A stretch of DNA of 64,000 nucleotides from positions 62,001 to 126,000 of the forward strand of contig MEGH01000002.1 in NCBI GenBank assembly GCA_001725415.1. Reading direction: 5' to 3'. The position numbers and the translations under genes are program-made. Each line of letters starts with the position of its first letter. Within the stretch, counting starts at the first letter, position 1. Below the pieces are notes generated by a model that did no database searches, was not told where the DNA came from, and saw only the letters and a program-made list of their open reading frames with translations. This document shows positions 9,661-18,917 of the stretch, one piece after another. The stretch is from Pseudonocardia sp. SCN 73-27. Its GTDB lineage: Bacteria > Actinomycetota > Actinomycetes > Mycobacteriales > Pseudonocardiaceae.

Positions 9661-10998
9661 GTGCCCGGCCCGAGCCACCCGATCGACGACCACGATCCCG
9701 CCGTGGTCACCAGGGCGTTCCGCGAGATCTGGCGTGCGCGTGGCGAGCAGCTGGGCGCCGAGTTCCCGGTTCCGGACTGCCCCTACTCCGCGGCGGAGCT
9801 CGCCGGGCTGGCCCGGCAACGCCGCCGTCCCGGATACCTGCCTGCCGGGCTCGCCACCCAGGACGGCCGGGCGTTGCTCGCCACGCTCTTCCCCGCCCTG
9901 TGCTCCTGGGCCGCGGTCGAGGACTCCGTCGTCGTCAACGACCGGGACGCGTGGGGCTGGTTCGACTACGAGACCGATGTCGAGGCCCCGCACGCGGGGA
10001 CGGCGCAGAACGAGCTCCTGGACGTCACCGCCGACGGCGGCCCTACCCTGCTGACCCTCAACCAGTACATCGTGGCGGGCCACGACACGCTGCTCGCGAC
10101 CGGGCGGTACCTCGACGAAGGAGGTACCTGGAGCCGTGTCGCCTCCCGCATCGACGGGCGCATGGTCTCCTGTCGTCTCGACGGACCGGCACCGCCGGAC
10201 GACCCGTACGGAGAACAGCCGGAACCGGGGAGTCTGCTGGTCGCCTACGACCTCGGCGCGACCGACCGAGGGCCCACCACAGGCGCCAGGTCGTCGACGC
10301 GAGGCCCGTCCGGGGACCGGCCGGCCACTCCGCGAACGACCTACGACGTGGGGCGTTTCCCCACTCCGATCGTGCACGACCTCGGGCAGCGTCGCCGTGA
10401 TCTCGTCGGGCGCTACCTGGAACTCGGGTTCCACCGGCGGCTCGGGATGTCGGAGGACGACTACAAGCGGTCCATGCCGGCGTTGTCGGCCCGGCCCGCG
10501 TCCTATGCGGGGCGCTTCGAGGTTCCGCTGCTCGTCGAGACCCGGATCGACTGGCGTACGCAGGCCGAGCTCGCCGGCATCGCCATCGGTGGCGGCCGGC
10601 TCGACCTCGACTACGTGCCGCTCGACGCGCGGTGGTCGCAGATGGGCGAGCCGTACTCCGCCTGGTTCGCGTGGTGGGGCGCCCGCTTCCCCGATGCCAT
10701 CGCGCCCGACGAGGCGCGTGCTGCACTCGCGCCCGACGAGGCCGGGGCCGACCTGCGGGAGCTGGTGGCCATGCACGTGGCCCACCCCGAGCTCGTGGCC
10801 GAGGGGCGATACTTCGAGCCGCTCAACGCCGTCCTCGACGGCTCCTACGCGACCGGCCTCACCGGCTTCGACGATGACATCCTCCGCACCGCCTGCCTGT
10901 ACTGGTGGCGGGGTAGACCCGAGATCGGGGCGAACCTGCGGCCGAAGGCGATCAGCATCTGCCGGCCGCTGCTCCGCGGCGCGGCGGTCGGCCGATGA
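9661..10998 (+). CDS. Unrecognised 445-residue protein of the ketone operon
   Basis: I do not recognise this family. It starts at GTG 9661 and ends by overlapping the next ATG (10995), so it is a coupled member of the operon. There is no signal peptide or membrane segment and no nucleotide-binding loop. It is rich in Trp, Asp and Arg, with WAAVEDSVVVNDRDAWGWF near residue 85 and a polar, low-complexity insert at about 180-225 (Gly/Ser/Thr/Arg). The second half has a regular helical look (SQMGEPYSAWFAWWGARFPD). The coding frame is well supported by third-position G/C. A cofactor-free enzyme or binding protein is possible, but no function is claimed. Confidence 0.75.
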   Translation: MPGPSHPIDDHDPAVVTRAFREIWRARGEQLGAEFPVPDCPYSAAELAGLARQRRRPGYLPAGLATQDGRALLATLFPALCSWAAVEDSVVVNDRDAWGWFDYETDVEAPHAGTAQNELLDVTADGGPTLLTLNQYIVAGHDTLLATGRYLDEGGTWSRVASRIDGRMVSCRLDGPAPPDDPYGEQPEPGSLLVAYDLGATDRGPTTGARSSTRGPSGDRPATPRTTYDVGRFPTPIVHDLGQRRRDLVGRYLELGFHRRLGMSEDDYKRSMPALSARPASYAGRFEVPLLVETRIDWRTQAELAGIAIGGGRLDLDYVPLDARWSQMGEPYSAWFAWWGARFPDAIAPDEARAALAPDEAGADLRELVAMHVAHPELVAEGRYFEPLNAVLDGSYATGLTGFDDDILRTACLYWWRGRPEIGANLRPKAISICRPLLRGAAVGR

Positions 10999-11906
10999 GG
11001 CGCCGAGAGACCGGGCTCGCCCGGGTCCGGGACCTCGACCTGTGCTGGTCCCTGGTCGGCGAACCCATGAGCCCGATACTCATGACGATCATGGGTCTCG
11101 GTGTGCAAATGACGGAGTGGGACGACGCGTTCGTGGGCGAATTCGTCCGGGCCGGCTTCCAGCTGCTCCAGTTCGACAACCGGGACAGCGGGCTCTCGTC
11201 GAAGGTCGACGAGGCCTACACCCTGGAGGACATGGCGGACGACGCCGCCGGTCTCCTCGACGCCCTCGGCATCCCCCGGGTGCACGTCTTCGGGATGTCG
11301 ATGGGCGGAATGATCGGCCAGGCCCTCGCCATCCGCCATCCGGACCGGGTGCTGTCGCTGGCGTCGGTCATGTCGACGACCGGGGCGAAGGGCGTCGGGC
11401 GGACCGCCCGTCATGTGATCGACGCGATGATCGGTGCGCCCCCGTCTACCGGGCGTTCCGCGGTCGTCGCCGCGCAGCTCGCCGCCGCGGAGCTCGTCAA
11501 CGGCGAGGGGTATCCGCTCGACGTGGAGGCGATGAGGCGGCGAGCTGCCGCCGCGTACGACCGCGGCCACTACCCCGAGGGCAGAGCGAGGCAGTCCGCG
11601 GCGATCCGTCGCTCCCCGGACCGGACCGCGGCGCTCGCTGCCGTCGGAGTCCCGGCTGTGGTGATCCACGGCGACCAGGACCCGGTCATGGACGTCAGCG
11701 GGGGGCGGGCGACCGCCGCCGCGATTCCCGGCGCACGGTTGATGATCCTGCCCGGAATGGGCCACCTCGTTCCGGCCGAGCTCGCCCGGACGGTCGTGGG
11801 CGCAGTGCGGGCCAACGCCGAGCGGGCCCGTACTGCGGCGGACAGCGGAACTGAGGGCGTCAGCCCGCCAACGGGGCGGGGCCCCGCGCGACCAGGAAGC
11901 CCTTGA
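10995..11906 (+). CDS. Alpha/beta hydrolase
   Basis: A 303-residue hydrolase with nucleophile elbow GMSMGG (S102), DNRDSG at 61-66 typical of the TesB/rhodinone-esterase-like branch, an acid in HGDQDPVMD and a His in MGHLVPAELA. The start overlaps the unknown protein by 4 bp. It is the second hydrolase of this operon, perhaps an esterase for a downstream intermediate. Its last 47 bp overlap the 3' end of the convergent P450 gene. Confidence 0.85.
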   Translation: MRRRETGLARVRDLDLCWSLVGEPMSPILMTIMGLGVQMTEWDDAFVGEFVRAGFQLLQFDNRDSGLSSKVDEAYTLEDMADDAAGLLDALGIPRVHVFGMSMGGMIGQALAIRHPDRVLSLASVMSTTGAKGVGRTARHVIDAMIGAPPSTGRSAVVAAQLAAAELVNGEGYPLDVEAMRRRAAAAYDRGHYPEGRARQSAAIRRSPDRTAALAAVGVPAVVIHGDQDPVMDVSGGRATAAAIPGARLMILPGMGHLVPAELARTVVGAVRANAERARTAADSGTEGVSPPTGRGPARPGSP

Positions 11907-13092
11907 CCCCTCGGACAGAACCCCGGGACGTCTGCAGCGCGGAGCCCGCGGGCACGTGGAACTCGGGGACGCGGCGCAGGAAGGTCTGCAGCGCCACGCG
12001 GAGCTCCATGGTCGCGAGGGCTGCCCCAAGGCAGCGATGGATGCCCGCACCGAAGGTGAGGTGCGGGTTGTGCCTGCGGTCGAGCCGCACGTCGTCGGCG
12101 TCGTCGAACACGCTCGGGTCGCGGTTCGCCGCCCCGAACTGCAGCAGCAGCCGACCGCCCTCGGGAACCGGGCATCCCTCGAGCTCGGTGTCGCGGGTCG
12201 CCCGGCGCCCGACCGTGACCGGGGCGAAGTAGCGCAGGAACTCCTCGACGGCGGTGTCCCAGAGCGGTGACCCGAGGTCGGCGTCGCCGGTCAGGGCCGC
12301 GAGCCGGCGACGGTCCCCGGGATGGCTCGCCAGGTGCGCCAGGCTCCCGCCGATCACCGTCCACGTCGTATCGATGGCCGCGACCATCAGCACCCGGCAG
12401 ACGCGGACGAGCGCGTCGTCGTCGAGCAGGTGTCCGTCCACACGGGCCGTCAGGAGCCGGGAGACGATCGAGTCGCGGGGTTCCTCCCGCGCCGCGCGCA
12501 CCGTGCGCGTGAACACCTCGTTCATGTCCGTCAGCATGGTCATCAACGTCGAGATGTCGGCGTGGTGCGCCTCGGGGATGATCTCGATCCATTCGGCGAA
12601 CCTGTCCGCGTCGTCCTCCGTGACGCCGAGGAGGTGGGAGATGACGGCGAGCGGGATCCGCTGGGCGAACCGGTAGCCGGCGTCGAAGATGTCCGAGTCC
12701 TCGAGCGCGTCCAGGCAGTAGTTCGCCACCTCACGGGTGACCTGTTCGAGTCGGCGGACGTTGCCCGTCGTGAAGAACCCCATCACGGCGCGGCGATAGC
12801 CGGTGTGCCGAGGGGGGTCCATCGAGATCGGCGGGTAGTCGGCGGCGGTCGCCCCCGGGACGGCCGGCACAGTCGCGTCCGCCGACGAGTACGTCTCAGT
12901 GTCGAGCGTGACCGCGCGGATCGTGTCGTAGCCCGTCGGGATCCAGTGCCCGCCGAAGTGGTCGCTGTGGGCGACCGGGCACGCGTCACGCATGGCGCCC
13001 CAGGTCGGGGCGGGATCGCGGCTGAAGGCGTCGTCGAAGAAATCGAAGGACGAGAACCGCGAGGTCCGGTCGTCCGGGCCGTGCTCGACCAT
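11860..13092 (-). CDS. Cytochrome P450
   Basis: Class I soluble P450 of 410 residues. The heme ligand loop FGAGIHRCLGAAL has Cys354, the K-helix ExxR is EFLR within AVEEFLRYFAP, and the I-helix segment AAIDTTW carries the acid-Thr pair. It is encoded opposite the ketone operon and converges on the hydrolase with a 47-bp overlap. No ferredoxin gene adjoins it; the nearest ferredoxin in the window belongs to the Rieske system at 49728. It may hydroxylate the substrate before ketone formation. Confidence 0.95.
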   Translation of the reverse strand: MVEHGPDDRTSRFSSFDFFDDAFSRDPAPTWGAMRDACPVAHSDHFGGHWIPTGYDTIRAVTLDTETYSSADATVPAVPGATAADYPPISMDPPRHTGYRRAVMGFFTTGNVRRLEQVTREVANYCLDALEDSDIFDAGYRFAQRIPLAVISHLLGVTEDDADRFAEWIEIIPEAHHADISTLMTMLTDMNEVFTRTVRAAREEPRDSIVSRLLTARVDGHLLDDDALVRVCRVLMVAAIDTTWTVIGGSLAHLASHPGDRRRLAALTGDADLGSPLWDTAVEEFLRYFAPVTVGRRATRDTELEGCPVPEGGRLLLQFGAANRDPSVFDDADDVRLDRRHNPHLTFGAGIHRCLGAALATMELRVALQTFLRRVPEFHVPAGSALQTSRGSVRGVKGFLVARGPAPLAG

Positions 13093-13203
13093 GGTGCGCT
13101 ACCAACTCTCCGTCATTCACCGACATCGGGACTTCTGTGCAAGGTCCAGGGGGCGGGGGCGCTGTGCCGGAAGCGCTGTCGGGCCGCTCGGCCCCCGGTC
13201 GCG

Positions 13204-14118
13204 TCAGAGCCGGGCGCGGGTGACGATCCCGTCGAGGGCTCTCAGGGTGTCGTCGGGGGTGGGTGACGGGTTGTGGCAGGCCGCGATGGCAGTCTCCAGC
13301 CATCGGTCGTGTCCTACCGGTCCCCCCGGGTGGTTGTAGAGCAGGGCGATGAGCCGGTCGGCGCCCGCTTCCTCGAACGCGTCCCGGGTGGCCGGGTCGA
13401 TCTCCCACACGCCTGCCGAGATCTCGATCTCGGCGGGGTCGCGGCCGATCTTCTCGCACTCGGCGGTCAGTGCCTTGCGGGCCTGTCGCACCGTGTCGGG
13501 CCCGGCTCCCATGGCCACCCACCCGTCGCCCCAGCGCGCGATCCTGCGGAAGGTGGTCTCGGTGGGCTGGGCCCCGAAGATGACGGGCGGGTGCGGGCGC
13601 TGCGCCGGCAGGGGGTCGCAGATCAGCTCCCGGAACTGCACGTACTTGCCGTCGTAGGACGCGGTTCCGTTCGCCCACAGGCCCTTCATCGCCTCGACGG
13701 CCTCGCGCGTGTACGACCAGCGCCGGTCGAAGTCCACGCCGAAGAGCTCGATCTCCTCCCGCATCCAGCCCACCCCGATCCCGAAGAGGAGCCGCCCCCG
13801 GGAGAAGTTGTCGAGCGTGCTCACCATCTTGGCCAGGATCAGCGGGTGCCGCTCCGGCACGATGCAGACGCCGGTCGCGAGCTTGAGGTTCGTCGTGGCC
13901 GCTCCGATGAAGGAGAGCAGCACGAAGGGATCGGCCATCTCCCCGTAGAGGCGCGGGACGTCCCCTCCGGTCATGCCGAAGCGAGTTTCCGGGTTGGTGG
14001 GAAGCACTGCGTGCTCCGGAACCCAGAAGGACTCGAAACCGGCGTCCTCGACGGCGCGGGCGATGGTGACCGGGTCGATCGTGTACCCGGTGACGTAGTA
14101 GTGCACACCCAGTTTCAC
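13204..14118 (-). CDS. LLM class F420-dependent oxidoreductase
   Basis: A 304-residue luciferase-like protein starting at GTG with GGAGA five bases upstream. Features are KLGVHYYVTGYTIDP, the FWVPEHAVLP strand, LKLATGVCIVPERHP and GRLLFGIGVGW, all classic for the F420-dependent branch. It would reduce or oxidise an organic substrate with F420H2. It is in the same direction as the P450 (111 bp apart) and divergent from the SDR at 14238. Confidence 0.87.
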   Translation of the reverse strand: MKLGVHYYVTGYTIDPVTIARAVEDAGFESFWVPEHAVLPTNPETRFGMTGGDVPRLYGEMADPFVLLSFIGAATTNLKLATGVCIVPERHPLILAKMVSTLDNFSRGRLLFGIGVGWMREEIELFGVDFDRRWSYTREAVEAMKGLWANGTASYDGKYVQFRELICDPLPAQRPHPPVIFGAQPTETTFRRIARWGDGWVAMGAGPDTVRQARKALTAECEKIGRDPAEIEISAGVWEIDPATRDAFEEAGADRLIALLYNHPGGPVGHDRWLETAIAACHNPSPTPDDTLRALDGIVTRARL

Positions 14119-14237
14119 GGCATCTCCGATCTTGGCTGACCTGCGGAAGTAGAACCTAACACGTTTAAGACAGTTTCTGGCTTCTACGTTTCAGGTGCGG
14201 TAGGAAGGGAGCCACGGCGGGTGCGAGGAGGAGTCGA
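14119..14237. promoter_or_regulatory. Divergent promoter region with ACGTTT repeats
   Basis: Intergenic region of 119 bp between the LLM/P450 pair and the SDR. ACGTTTAAGACAGT (14161-14174) matches 12 of 14 bases with 1255-1268 upstream of the BVMO operon. A second partial copy, ACGTTTCAGG, starts at 14186, 25 bp downstream. Shared control by the LacI regulator at 19-1116 is a reasonable inference. Confidence 0.5.
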
Positions 14238-15146
14238 GTGAGTACGGACTACCTGCAGGAGCTGCTGCAGAGCCAGGTCGCGGCCGGGACGGACCCCGCC
14301 TACTGGTGGGGCGACCGGGTTCCCGTCGCGAGTATCGACAAGTCGGTGACCGACCTGCTCGATCTCACCGGGAAGAAGGCGATCGTCACCGGGGGTGCGG
14401 GACGCAACCTCGGGCAGGCGTGCGTCAATCGTCTGGCGGCCCTCGGGGCCGATGTCGCGGCGATCGATCTCCCTGCCACGGAGGCGGTCCGGAAACGGCT
14501 GCGGTGGGCGGAGCCGCCGGACGTCAAGGCGGTCGCTGCGCGGGCCTCCGAGAAGTGGGATGCGCGGGTCGTGGGGATCGAGGGTGACGTCGTGACGAAG
14601 ACGGGCATCGAGGCCGCGATCGCGGAGTCGGTCGAACAGCTCGGCGGCGTCGACATCCTCGTCAACAACGCCATCGAGGTCCGGGTAGGGGACTTCCTGG
14701 GGATGTCCTACGAGGACATCGAGCTCTCCGCGCGGGGAACCTTCGTGGCGCCCGTCTACTGCACGCGGGTGGCGCTCGAGCACATGATCCCGCAGGGCCG
14801 GGGCGTGATCGTGAACGTCTGCTCCGAGGCCAGCCAGACCGCGACACCGTCGCTCACGGTCTACGGCGCCCTGAAGCTCGGCATGAACGGCTTCACCAAC
14901 TTCGCGGGCAAGGAGCTCGCCAGGCACGGTATCCGGGTGGTGGGCGTGAACCCCGGCTGCATGTGGGGGCCCGACCGCGATCTGCTCGACGACACACCCG
15001 AGGGGCTGTACCCGTTGGTCCGCACCGCGATCCAGCGCTTCCAGCTGCCGGAGGAGGTCGCCAACATGATCGCTTTCCTGTCGACGGACGCCGCGAGCTG
15101 TATGGCCGGCACCATGGTCAACATGGGCGGCGGCATGTCGCTGTGA
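14238..15146 (+). CDS. SDR family oxidoreductase
   Basis: NAD(P)-dependent short-chain dehydrogenase of 302 residues starting at GTG. It has a 45-residue N-terminal leader, then TGGAGRNLGQ (a variant of TGxxxGxG), VNNAIE, the serine-bearing strand VNVCSEAS and the catalytic pair in YGALK. Its C terminus is the usual MAGTMVNMGGGMSL. The leader and the altered glycine motif set it apart from a minimal 250-residue SDR. It probably oxidises an alcohol to the ketone used by the BVMOs. Confidence 0.88.
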   Translation: MSTDYLQELLQSQVAAGTDPAYWWGDRVPVASIDKSVTDLLDLTGKKAIVTGGAGRNLGQACVNRLAALGADVAAIDLPATEAVRKRLRWAEPPDVKAVAARASEKWDARVVGIEGDVVTKTGIEAAIAESVEQLGGVDILVNNAIEVRVGDFLGMSYEDIELSARGTFVAPVYCTRVALEHMIPQGRGVIVNVCSEASQTATPSLTVYGALKLGMNGFTNFAGKELARHGIRVVGVNPGCMWGPDRDLLDDTPEGLYPLVRTAIQRFQLPEEVANMIAFLSTDAASCMAGTMVNMGGGMSL

Positions 15147-15219
15147 ACGGCCGGATCCTGCAGGTGACCCGGTGGCCCGGTCTGGCCGGCGCATCGTGAG
15201 CGCCGGGCCGGAGGCGCGG

Positions 15220-16248
15220 ATGGCGACTCTGCCCGGCGCCGTCCACGCAGTGCGCTACGACAGGTACGGGCCGCCGGAGGTCCTCCGGGTGGTGGCGGTG
15301 CCTCGTCCTGTTCCGGACCGCGGTGAGGTGCTGGTCGAGGTTCACGGTTCGGGTGTCGGCGGTGGTGAGCCGGCGATCCGGCAGGGCCGGCTTCGGCGGG
15401 TTCTGCGCAACCGCCTTCCACAGGGTGTCGGTGTGGACTTCGCGGGGCGGGTCGTCGGCGTCGGTGAAGGGGTGAACGGTCTCGCGACCGGCGATGCCGT
15501 GTGGGGACTGATGGAGCATCTGGCCTTCGGCAGTACGGCGGAGTTCGTAGCGGTGTCCGCCGCCAGGGTCTCGCTGGCGCCGTCGGGGGTCGACCTCGTC
15601 GAGGCGGCGGCGCTTCCGTCGGTCGGGACGACTGCGGTCGCCGCGCTCGTCCACCGGGCCGGGATCAGGGCGGGGGAGAGGCTGCTGGTCCGCGGCGCCG
15701 GGGGAGGGGTTGGCACCGTGGCGGTGCAGCTGGGCGCTGCTCTCGGCGCGCAGGTCACCGCCCTGACGGGGAGCCGGAGCGTCGACCTGGTCCGGGAGCT
15801 GGGAGCCCAGGTGGTACTGGATCATCGAACCACGCGTCCGTCCGACATCGAACCCGTCGACGTCGTGCTGGATCTCGTCGGTACGGATCTGGCCGCCTAC
15901 CGGCGACGCCTCACCGACCGGGGGCGGCTCGTGGCGCTGGCCGTGGACCCTGTCCGGCCCCTGCGGGCCGGCCTGGCGATCGCGTGGAACGGCGCGGTCC
16001 GCCGGGGCCGGTTCCTCACATTCAGCAACGATCCTTCGCCGGAGCACATCATGCAGCTCGCCGGGTACGTCGAGGACGGCACGATCCGACCCGTCATCGA
16101 CTCCGTCGTCGCCCTCGACGAGACCGCCGAGGCCCATCGCCGCCTGGAACGGGGAGGGGTCCGGGGCCGGATCGTCGTCGACGTGCGCCACCGTGGACGG
16201 GCGAAGCGGCCTCGACCGCCGACTGCGGGCGGTTCCACCAATCCTTGA
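15220..16248 (+). CDS. MDR family NADP-dependent oxidoreductase (quinone-reductase-like)
   Basis: Medium-chain reductase of 342 residues. The GroES-like half begins at HAVRYDRYGPPEVLRV, followed by GVDFAGRVVGVG, PSVGTTAVAALVHRAG and the NADP loop RGAGGGVGTVA. No zinc-binding cysteines are present, so it is the zinc-free type. The ATG at 15220 is preceded by GGAGG at 15210-15214; GTG codons at 15172 and 15196 are longer alternatives. It follows the SDR on the same strand. The basic C-terminal tail (RHRGRAKRPRPP) is atypical. Confidence 0.85.
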   Translation: MATLPGAVHAVRYDRYGPPEVLRVVAVPRPVPDRGEVLVEVHGSGVGGGEPAIRQGRLRRVLRNRLPQGVGVDFAGRVVGVGEGVNGLATGDAVWGLMEHLAFGSTAEFVAVSAARVSLAPSGVDLVEAAALPSVGTTAVAALVHRAGIRAGERLLVRGAGGGVGTVAVQLGAALGAQVTALTGSRSVDLVRELGAQVVLDHRTTRPSDIEPVDVVLDLVGTDLAAYRRRLTDRGRLVALAVDPVRPLRAGLAIAWNGAVRRGRFLTFSNDPSPEHIMQLAGYVEDGTIRPVIDSVVALDETAEAHRRLERGGVRGRIVVDVRHRGRAKRPRPPTAGGSTNP

Positions 16249-16306
16249 ACGTCTAGCGATGGTCGGTGCGCGGCGTCGTCCGGCGGGCACCCCCCGAGGT
16301 CGAGGA

Positions 16307-17905
16307 ATGATGACCACTTACGACTACATCATCGTCGGTGCCGGTGCGGCGGGCTGCGTACTGGCCGACCGGCTGACTGAGGACCCGTCGATCCGGGTAC
16401 TCCTACTGGAGTTCGGCGGTCGCGACAGCAATCCCCTGCTGTACATCCCGAAGGGCTTCTACTTCACGCTCCAGGGCGATCGCTACTGCTACCACTACCC
16501 GACCCAGCCCGTCGGCCCCGGTGGTCGGCCCGAGACGTGGACGCGCGGCAAGGTCGGCGGCGGCTCGACGTCCGTCAACGGGATGATGTACATCCGTGGG
16601 GCGCGCGCGGACTACGACGCGATCGTCGAGCGGGGTAACCCCGGGTGGGGCTGGGACGCGATGCTCCCGGTCTTCAGGACACTGGAGGACCACGATCTCG
16701 GTCCTTCGCCTTCGAGAGGTGCCGGCGGCCCTCTCGGAGTCTCAGTTCCGACCCGGGACGACCAAGTGTGCGAGGCGATCTTGGGCGCCGCCGAGAAGAT
16801 GGGCCTGCGCCGCACCGCCGACTTCAACGAGGACGACGACGACCGGATCGGCTTCACCCCGTCCACGATCAAGAGCGGTGTCCGCGTCGGAGCTGCGAGC
16901 GCCTTCCTCAGACCAGCTGCCAGCCGGCCGAACCTCACGGTCCAGTACCGGACGCGAGTAGGGCACCTGCGCTTCGACGGCCCCCGCATCGTTGGCGTCC
17001 GGGCCAAGGTGGGCTCGTCCCACCGGGACTACACCGCATCGCGCGAGGTGATCCTAGCCGCCGGCACGGTCGAGAGTGCGGTGCTGCTCGAACGGTCTGG
17101 CGTCGGCAACCCGGAGGTCCTCGCCCGTGCCGGGGTGGAACTGCGCGTCGAGAGTCCCAACGTGGGTGAGCGTGTGACCGAGCAGCGGGGAGTGAGCCTG
17201 CAGGTGAGGCTGAGGGGCAAGCTCGGGCTCACGCACACGTTGAACAGCCGGCCCAAGCAGGGGCTGCAAGGGGCGAGGTACCTTCTGACCCGTCGCGGTC
17301 CCATCGCCACGGCGGGGTACGACCTGGTCTGCGCCTTCCGATCGTCGCCCGAGCTGGACCGTCCGGACGTCCAGGGCATTTGGATGCCGATGGCCCTGGA
17401 CACTCGCGCCAACAAAATGAGGCTGGCGAAGTACGCCGGTGCGACGTTCGTCGGCTACCCGATTCGGCCCACCACGCGCAGTTCCGTTCATCTCGGTGGC
17501 GCGCTGCCGGAGAACGCACCAGTGATCAGCCCGCGGTTCCTCGAATCCGAGGAAGACCGCTCGTCGACGTCCCGGATCCTGGACTGGGGCCGGGAGGCTG
17601 TGGCGCAGAGTCCACTGGTCGAGATGGTGTGGGCCGAGGACCTGCCTGGCCCGTCGGTCTCGACCCCCGACGAGGTCATCCGGTACGCCATCGACAGTCC
17701 GCTCGGCATCTACCATGCCGTCGGCTCCTGCGCTATGGGCCCGAATGCGGAGGACGTCGTCGACCACCGACTCCGCGTGCGCGGCGTGGAAGGCCTTCGT
17801 GTCGTGGACGCGTCGGTGTTCGCCGAACAGCCTGCGGGCAACACCGCGGCACCCACCATGGCCCTCGCATGGCGAGCCGCCGACCTCATCCGCGAAGAGC
17901 GGTGA
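16307..17905 (+). CDS. GMC family FAD-dependent oxidoreductase
   Basis: Glucose-methanol-choline oxidoreductase of 532 residues that oxidises a primary or secondary alcohol. The FAD loop GAGAAGCVLADRL is at the N terminus, the GMC signature is in KVGGGSTSVNGMMYIRG, and the second signature in AAGTVESAVLLERSG. The catalytic His is in IYHAVGSCAMG and the partner Asn in PAGNTAAPTMALAW. Two adjacent ATGs (16307 and 16310) are possible starts. It probably supplies a ketone or aldehyde to the neighbouring enzymes. Confidence 0.93.
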   Translation: MMTTYDYIIVGAGAAGCVLADRLTEDPSIRVLLLEFGGRDSNPLLYIPKGFYFTLQGDRYCYHYPTQPVGPGGRPETWTRGKVGGGSTSVNGMMYIRGARADYDAIVERGNPGWGWDAMLPVFRTLEDHDLGPSPSRGAGGPLGVSVPTRDDQVCEAILGAAEKMGLRRTADFNEDDDDRIGFTPSTIKSGVRVGAASAFLRPAASRPNLTVQYRTRVGHLRFDGPRIVGVRAKVGSSHRDYTASREVILAAGTVESAVLLERSGVGNPEVLARAGVELRVESPNVGERVTEQRGVSLQVRLRGKLGLTHTLNSRPKQGLQGARYLLTRRGPIATAGYDLVCAFRSSPELDRPDVQGIWMPMALDTRANKMRLAKYAGATFVGYPIRPTTRSSVHLGGALPENAPVISPRFLESEEDRSSTSRILDWGREAVAQSPLVEMVWAEDLPGPSVSTPDEVIRYAIDSPLGIYHAVGSCAMGPNAEDVVDHRLRVRGVEGLRVVDASVFAEQPAGNTAAPTMALAWRAADLIREER

Positions 17906-17948
17906 CGCGGTAGCGACTGACTTTCCGACACATCGATCTGGAGCGCGA

Positions 17949-18917
17949 GTGTTTGCCGTCTATGCGTCCGGGCCCAACCCGGAATTCCCCCTCGACGCGC
18001 TGGTCGTGGGGGAGCGCCCCGACCCCGTTGTGCCGGACGGCTACGTGGCCGTCAGGCCGGTTGCCGCAGGTCTCAACATGCACGACCTCTGGACCCTTCG
18101 AGGGGTGGGGATCAAGGCCGAGAGGTTCCCGATGATCGTGGGGATGGAGGCTGCGGGAACCCTCGCGGACGGCACCCACGTCATCGTCTACCCCGTTGTG
18201 GGCGACCCGGACTGGTCCGGCGACGAGACGTTGGACCCGAGACGCACGACTCTGAGCGAGAAACATCAGGGAACCTTCGCCGACTCCGTCGTGATTCCGG
18301 CGCGGAATGCCGTGCCGGTCCCCGCCGGTCTCTCGCTGACGGCCGCTGCGGTGATGGGGACGGCTTGGCTCACGGCATACCGGATGCTGTTCACGAAGTC
18401 CGGACTGCGGCCCGGGCAGGTGATGCTCGTACAAGGCGCATCAGGCGGCGTGTCGACCGCGCTGATCCAGTTGGGCCGCACAGCCGGCATGATAGTCTGG
18501 GTAACCGGCCGCACGCCCGACAAGCGCGAGTTGGCAGAGGAGCTCGGCGCTCATGCAGCGTTCGAGCCCGGAGCGCGCCTGCCATCAAGAGTGGACGCGG
18601 TGTTCGAGTCGGTCGGCGCCGCCACCTGGGAGCATTCGATGCGGTCATTGCGCCCTGGGGGTTCCATCATCTGCTGCGGCTCCACCTCGGGCGCCAACCC
18701 CGAGGCCGACCTGCAGAGACTCTTCTTCTTGCAGCTGAGGGTGGAGGGGTCGACCATGGGTACCCGCCAGGAACTCGTCGATCTCCTGTCGTTCGTGACG
18801 AGAACAGGCCTGGAGCCGCGGATCGGCCTGCAACTGCCGATGGAGTGCGCGCGCGACGCTTTCGAGGCGATGGCCTCCGGTGAAACGGCGGGAAAGATCG
18901 TGCTGACCCGTGGTTGA
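17949..18917 (+). CDS. MDR family zinc-free alcohol dehydrogenase / enoyl reductase
   Basis: A 322-residue medium-chain reductase. It has GLNMHDLWTLRG, MIVGMEAAGTL, a central AVMGTAWLTAYRML and the nucleotide loop VQGASGGVSTALIQLG, where the third glycine of the usual GGVG is followed by Ser. No structural zinc cysteines are seen. The GTG at 17949 has GGAG (17940-17943) five bases upstream, and the open frame further upstream overlaps the GMC gene. It lies 43 bp after the GMC oxidase in the same direction. Confidence 0.83.
   Translation: MFAVYASGPNPEFPLDALVVGERPDPVVPDGYVAVRPVAAGLNMHDLWTLRGVGIKAERFPMIVGMEAAGTLADGTHVIVYPVVGDPDWSGDETLDPRRTTLSEKHQGTFADSVVIPARNAVPVPAGLSLTAAAVMGTAWLTAYRMLFTKSGLRPGQVMLVQGASGGVSTALIQLGRTAGMIVWVTGRTPDKRELAEELGAHAAFEPGARLPSRVDAVFESVGAATWEHSMRSLRPGGSIICCGSTSGANPEADLQRLFFLQLRVEGSTMGTRQELVDLLSFVTRTGLEPRIGLQLPMECARDAFEAMASGETAGKIVLTRG

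Noticed and set aside
8320-10785. 821-codon open frame on the - strand
   Set aside because: It lies opposite the CoA transferase and the unknown protein, with low-complexity composition and no motifs. The + strand genes have recognisable families and coupled starts.
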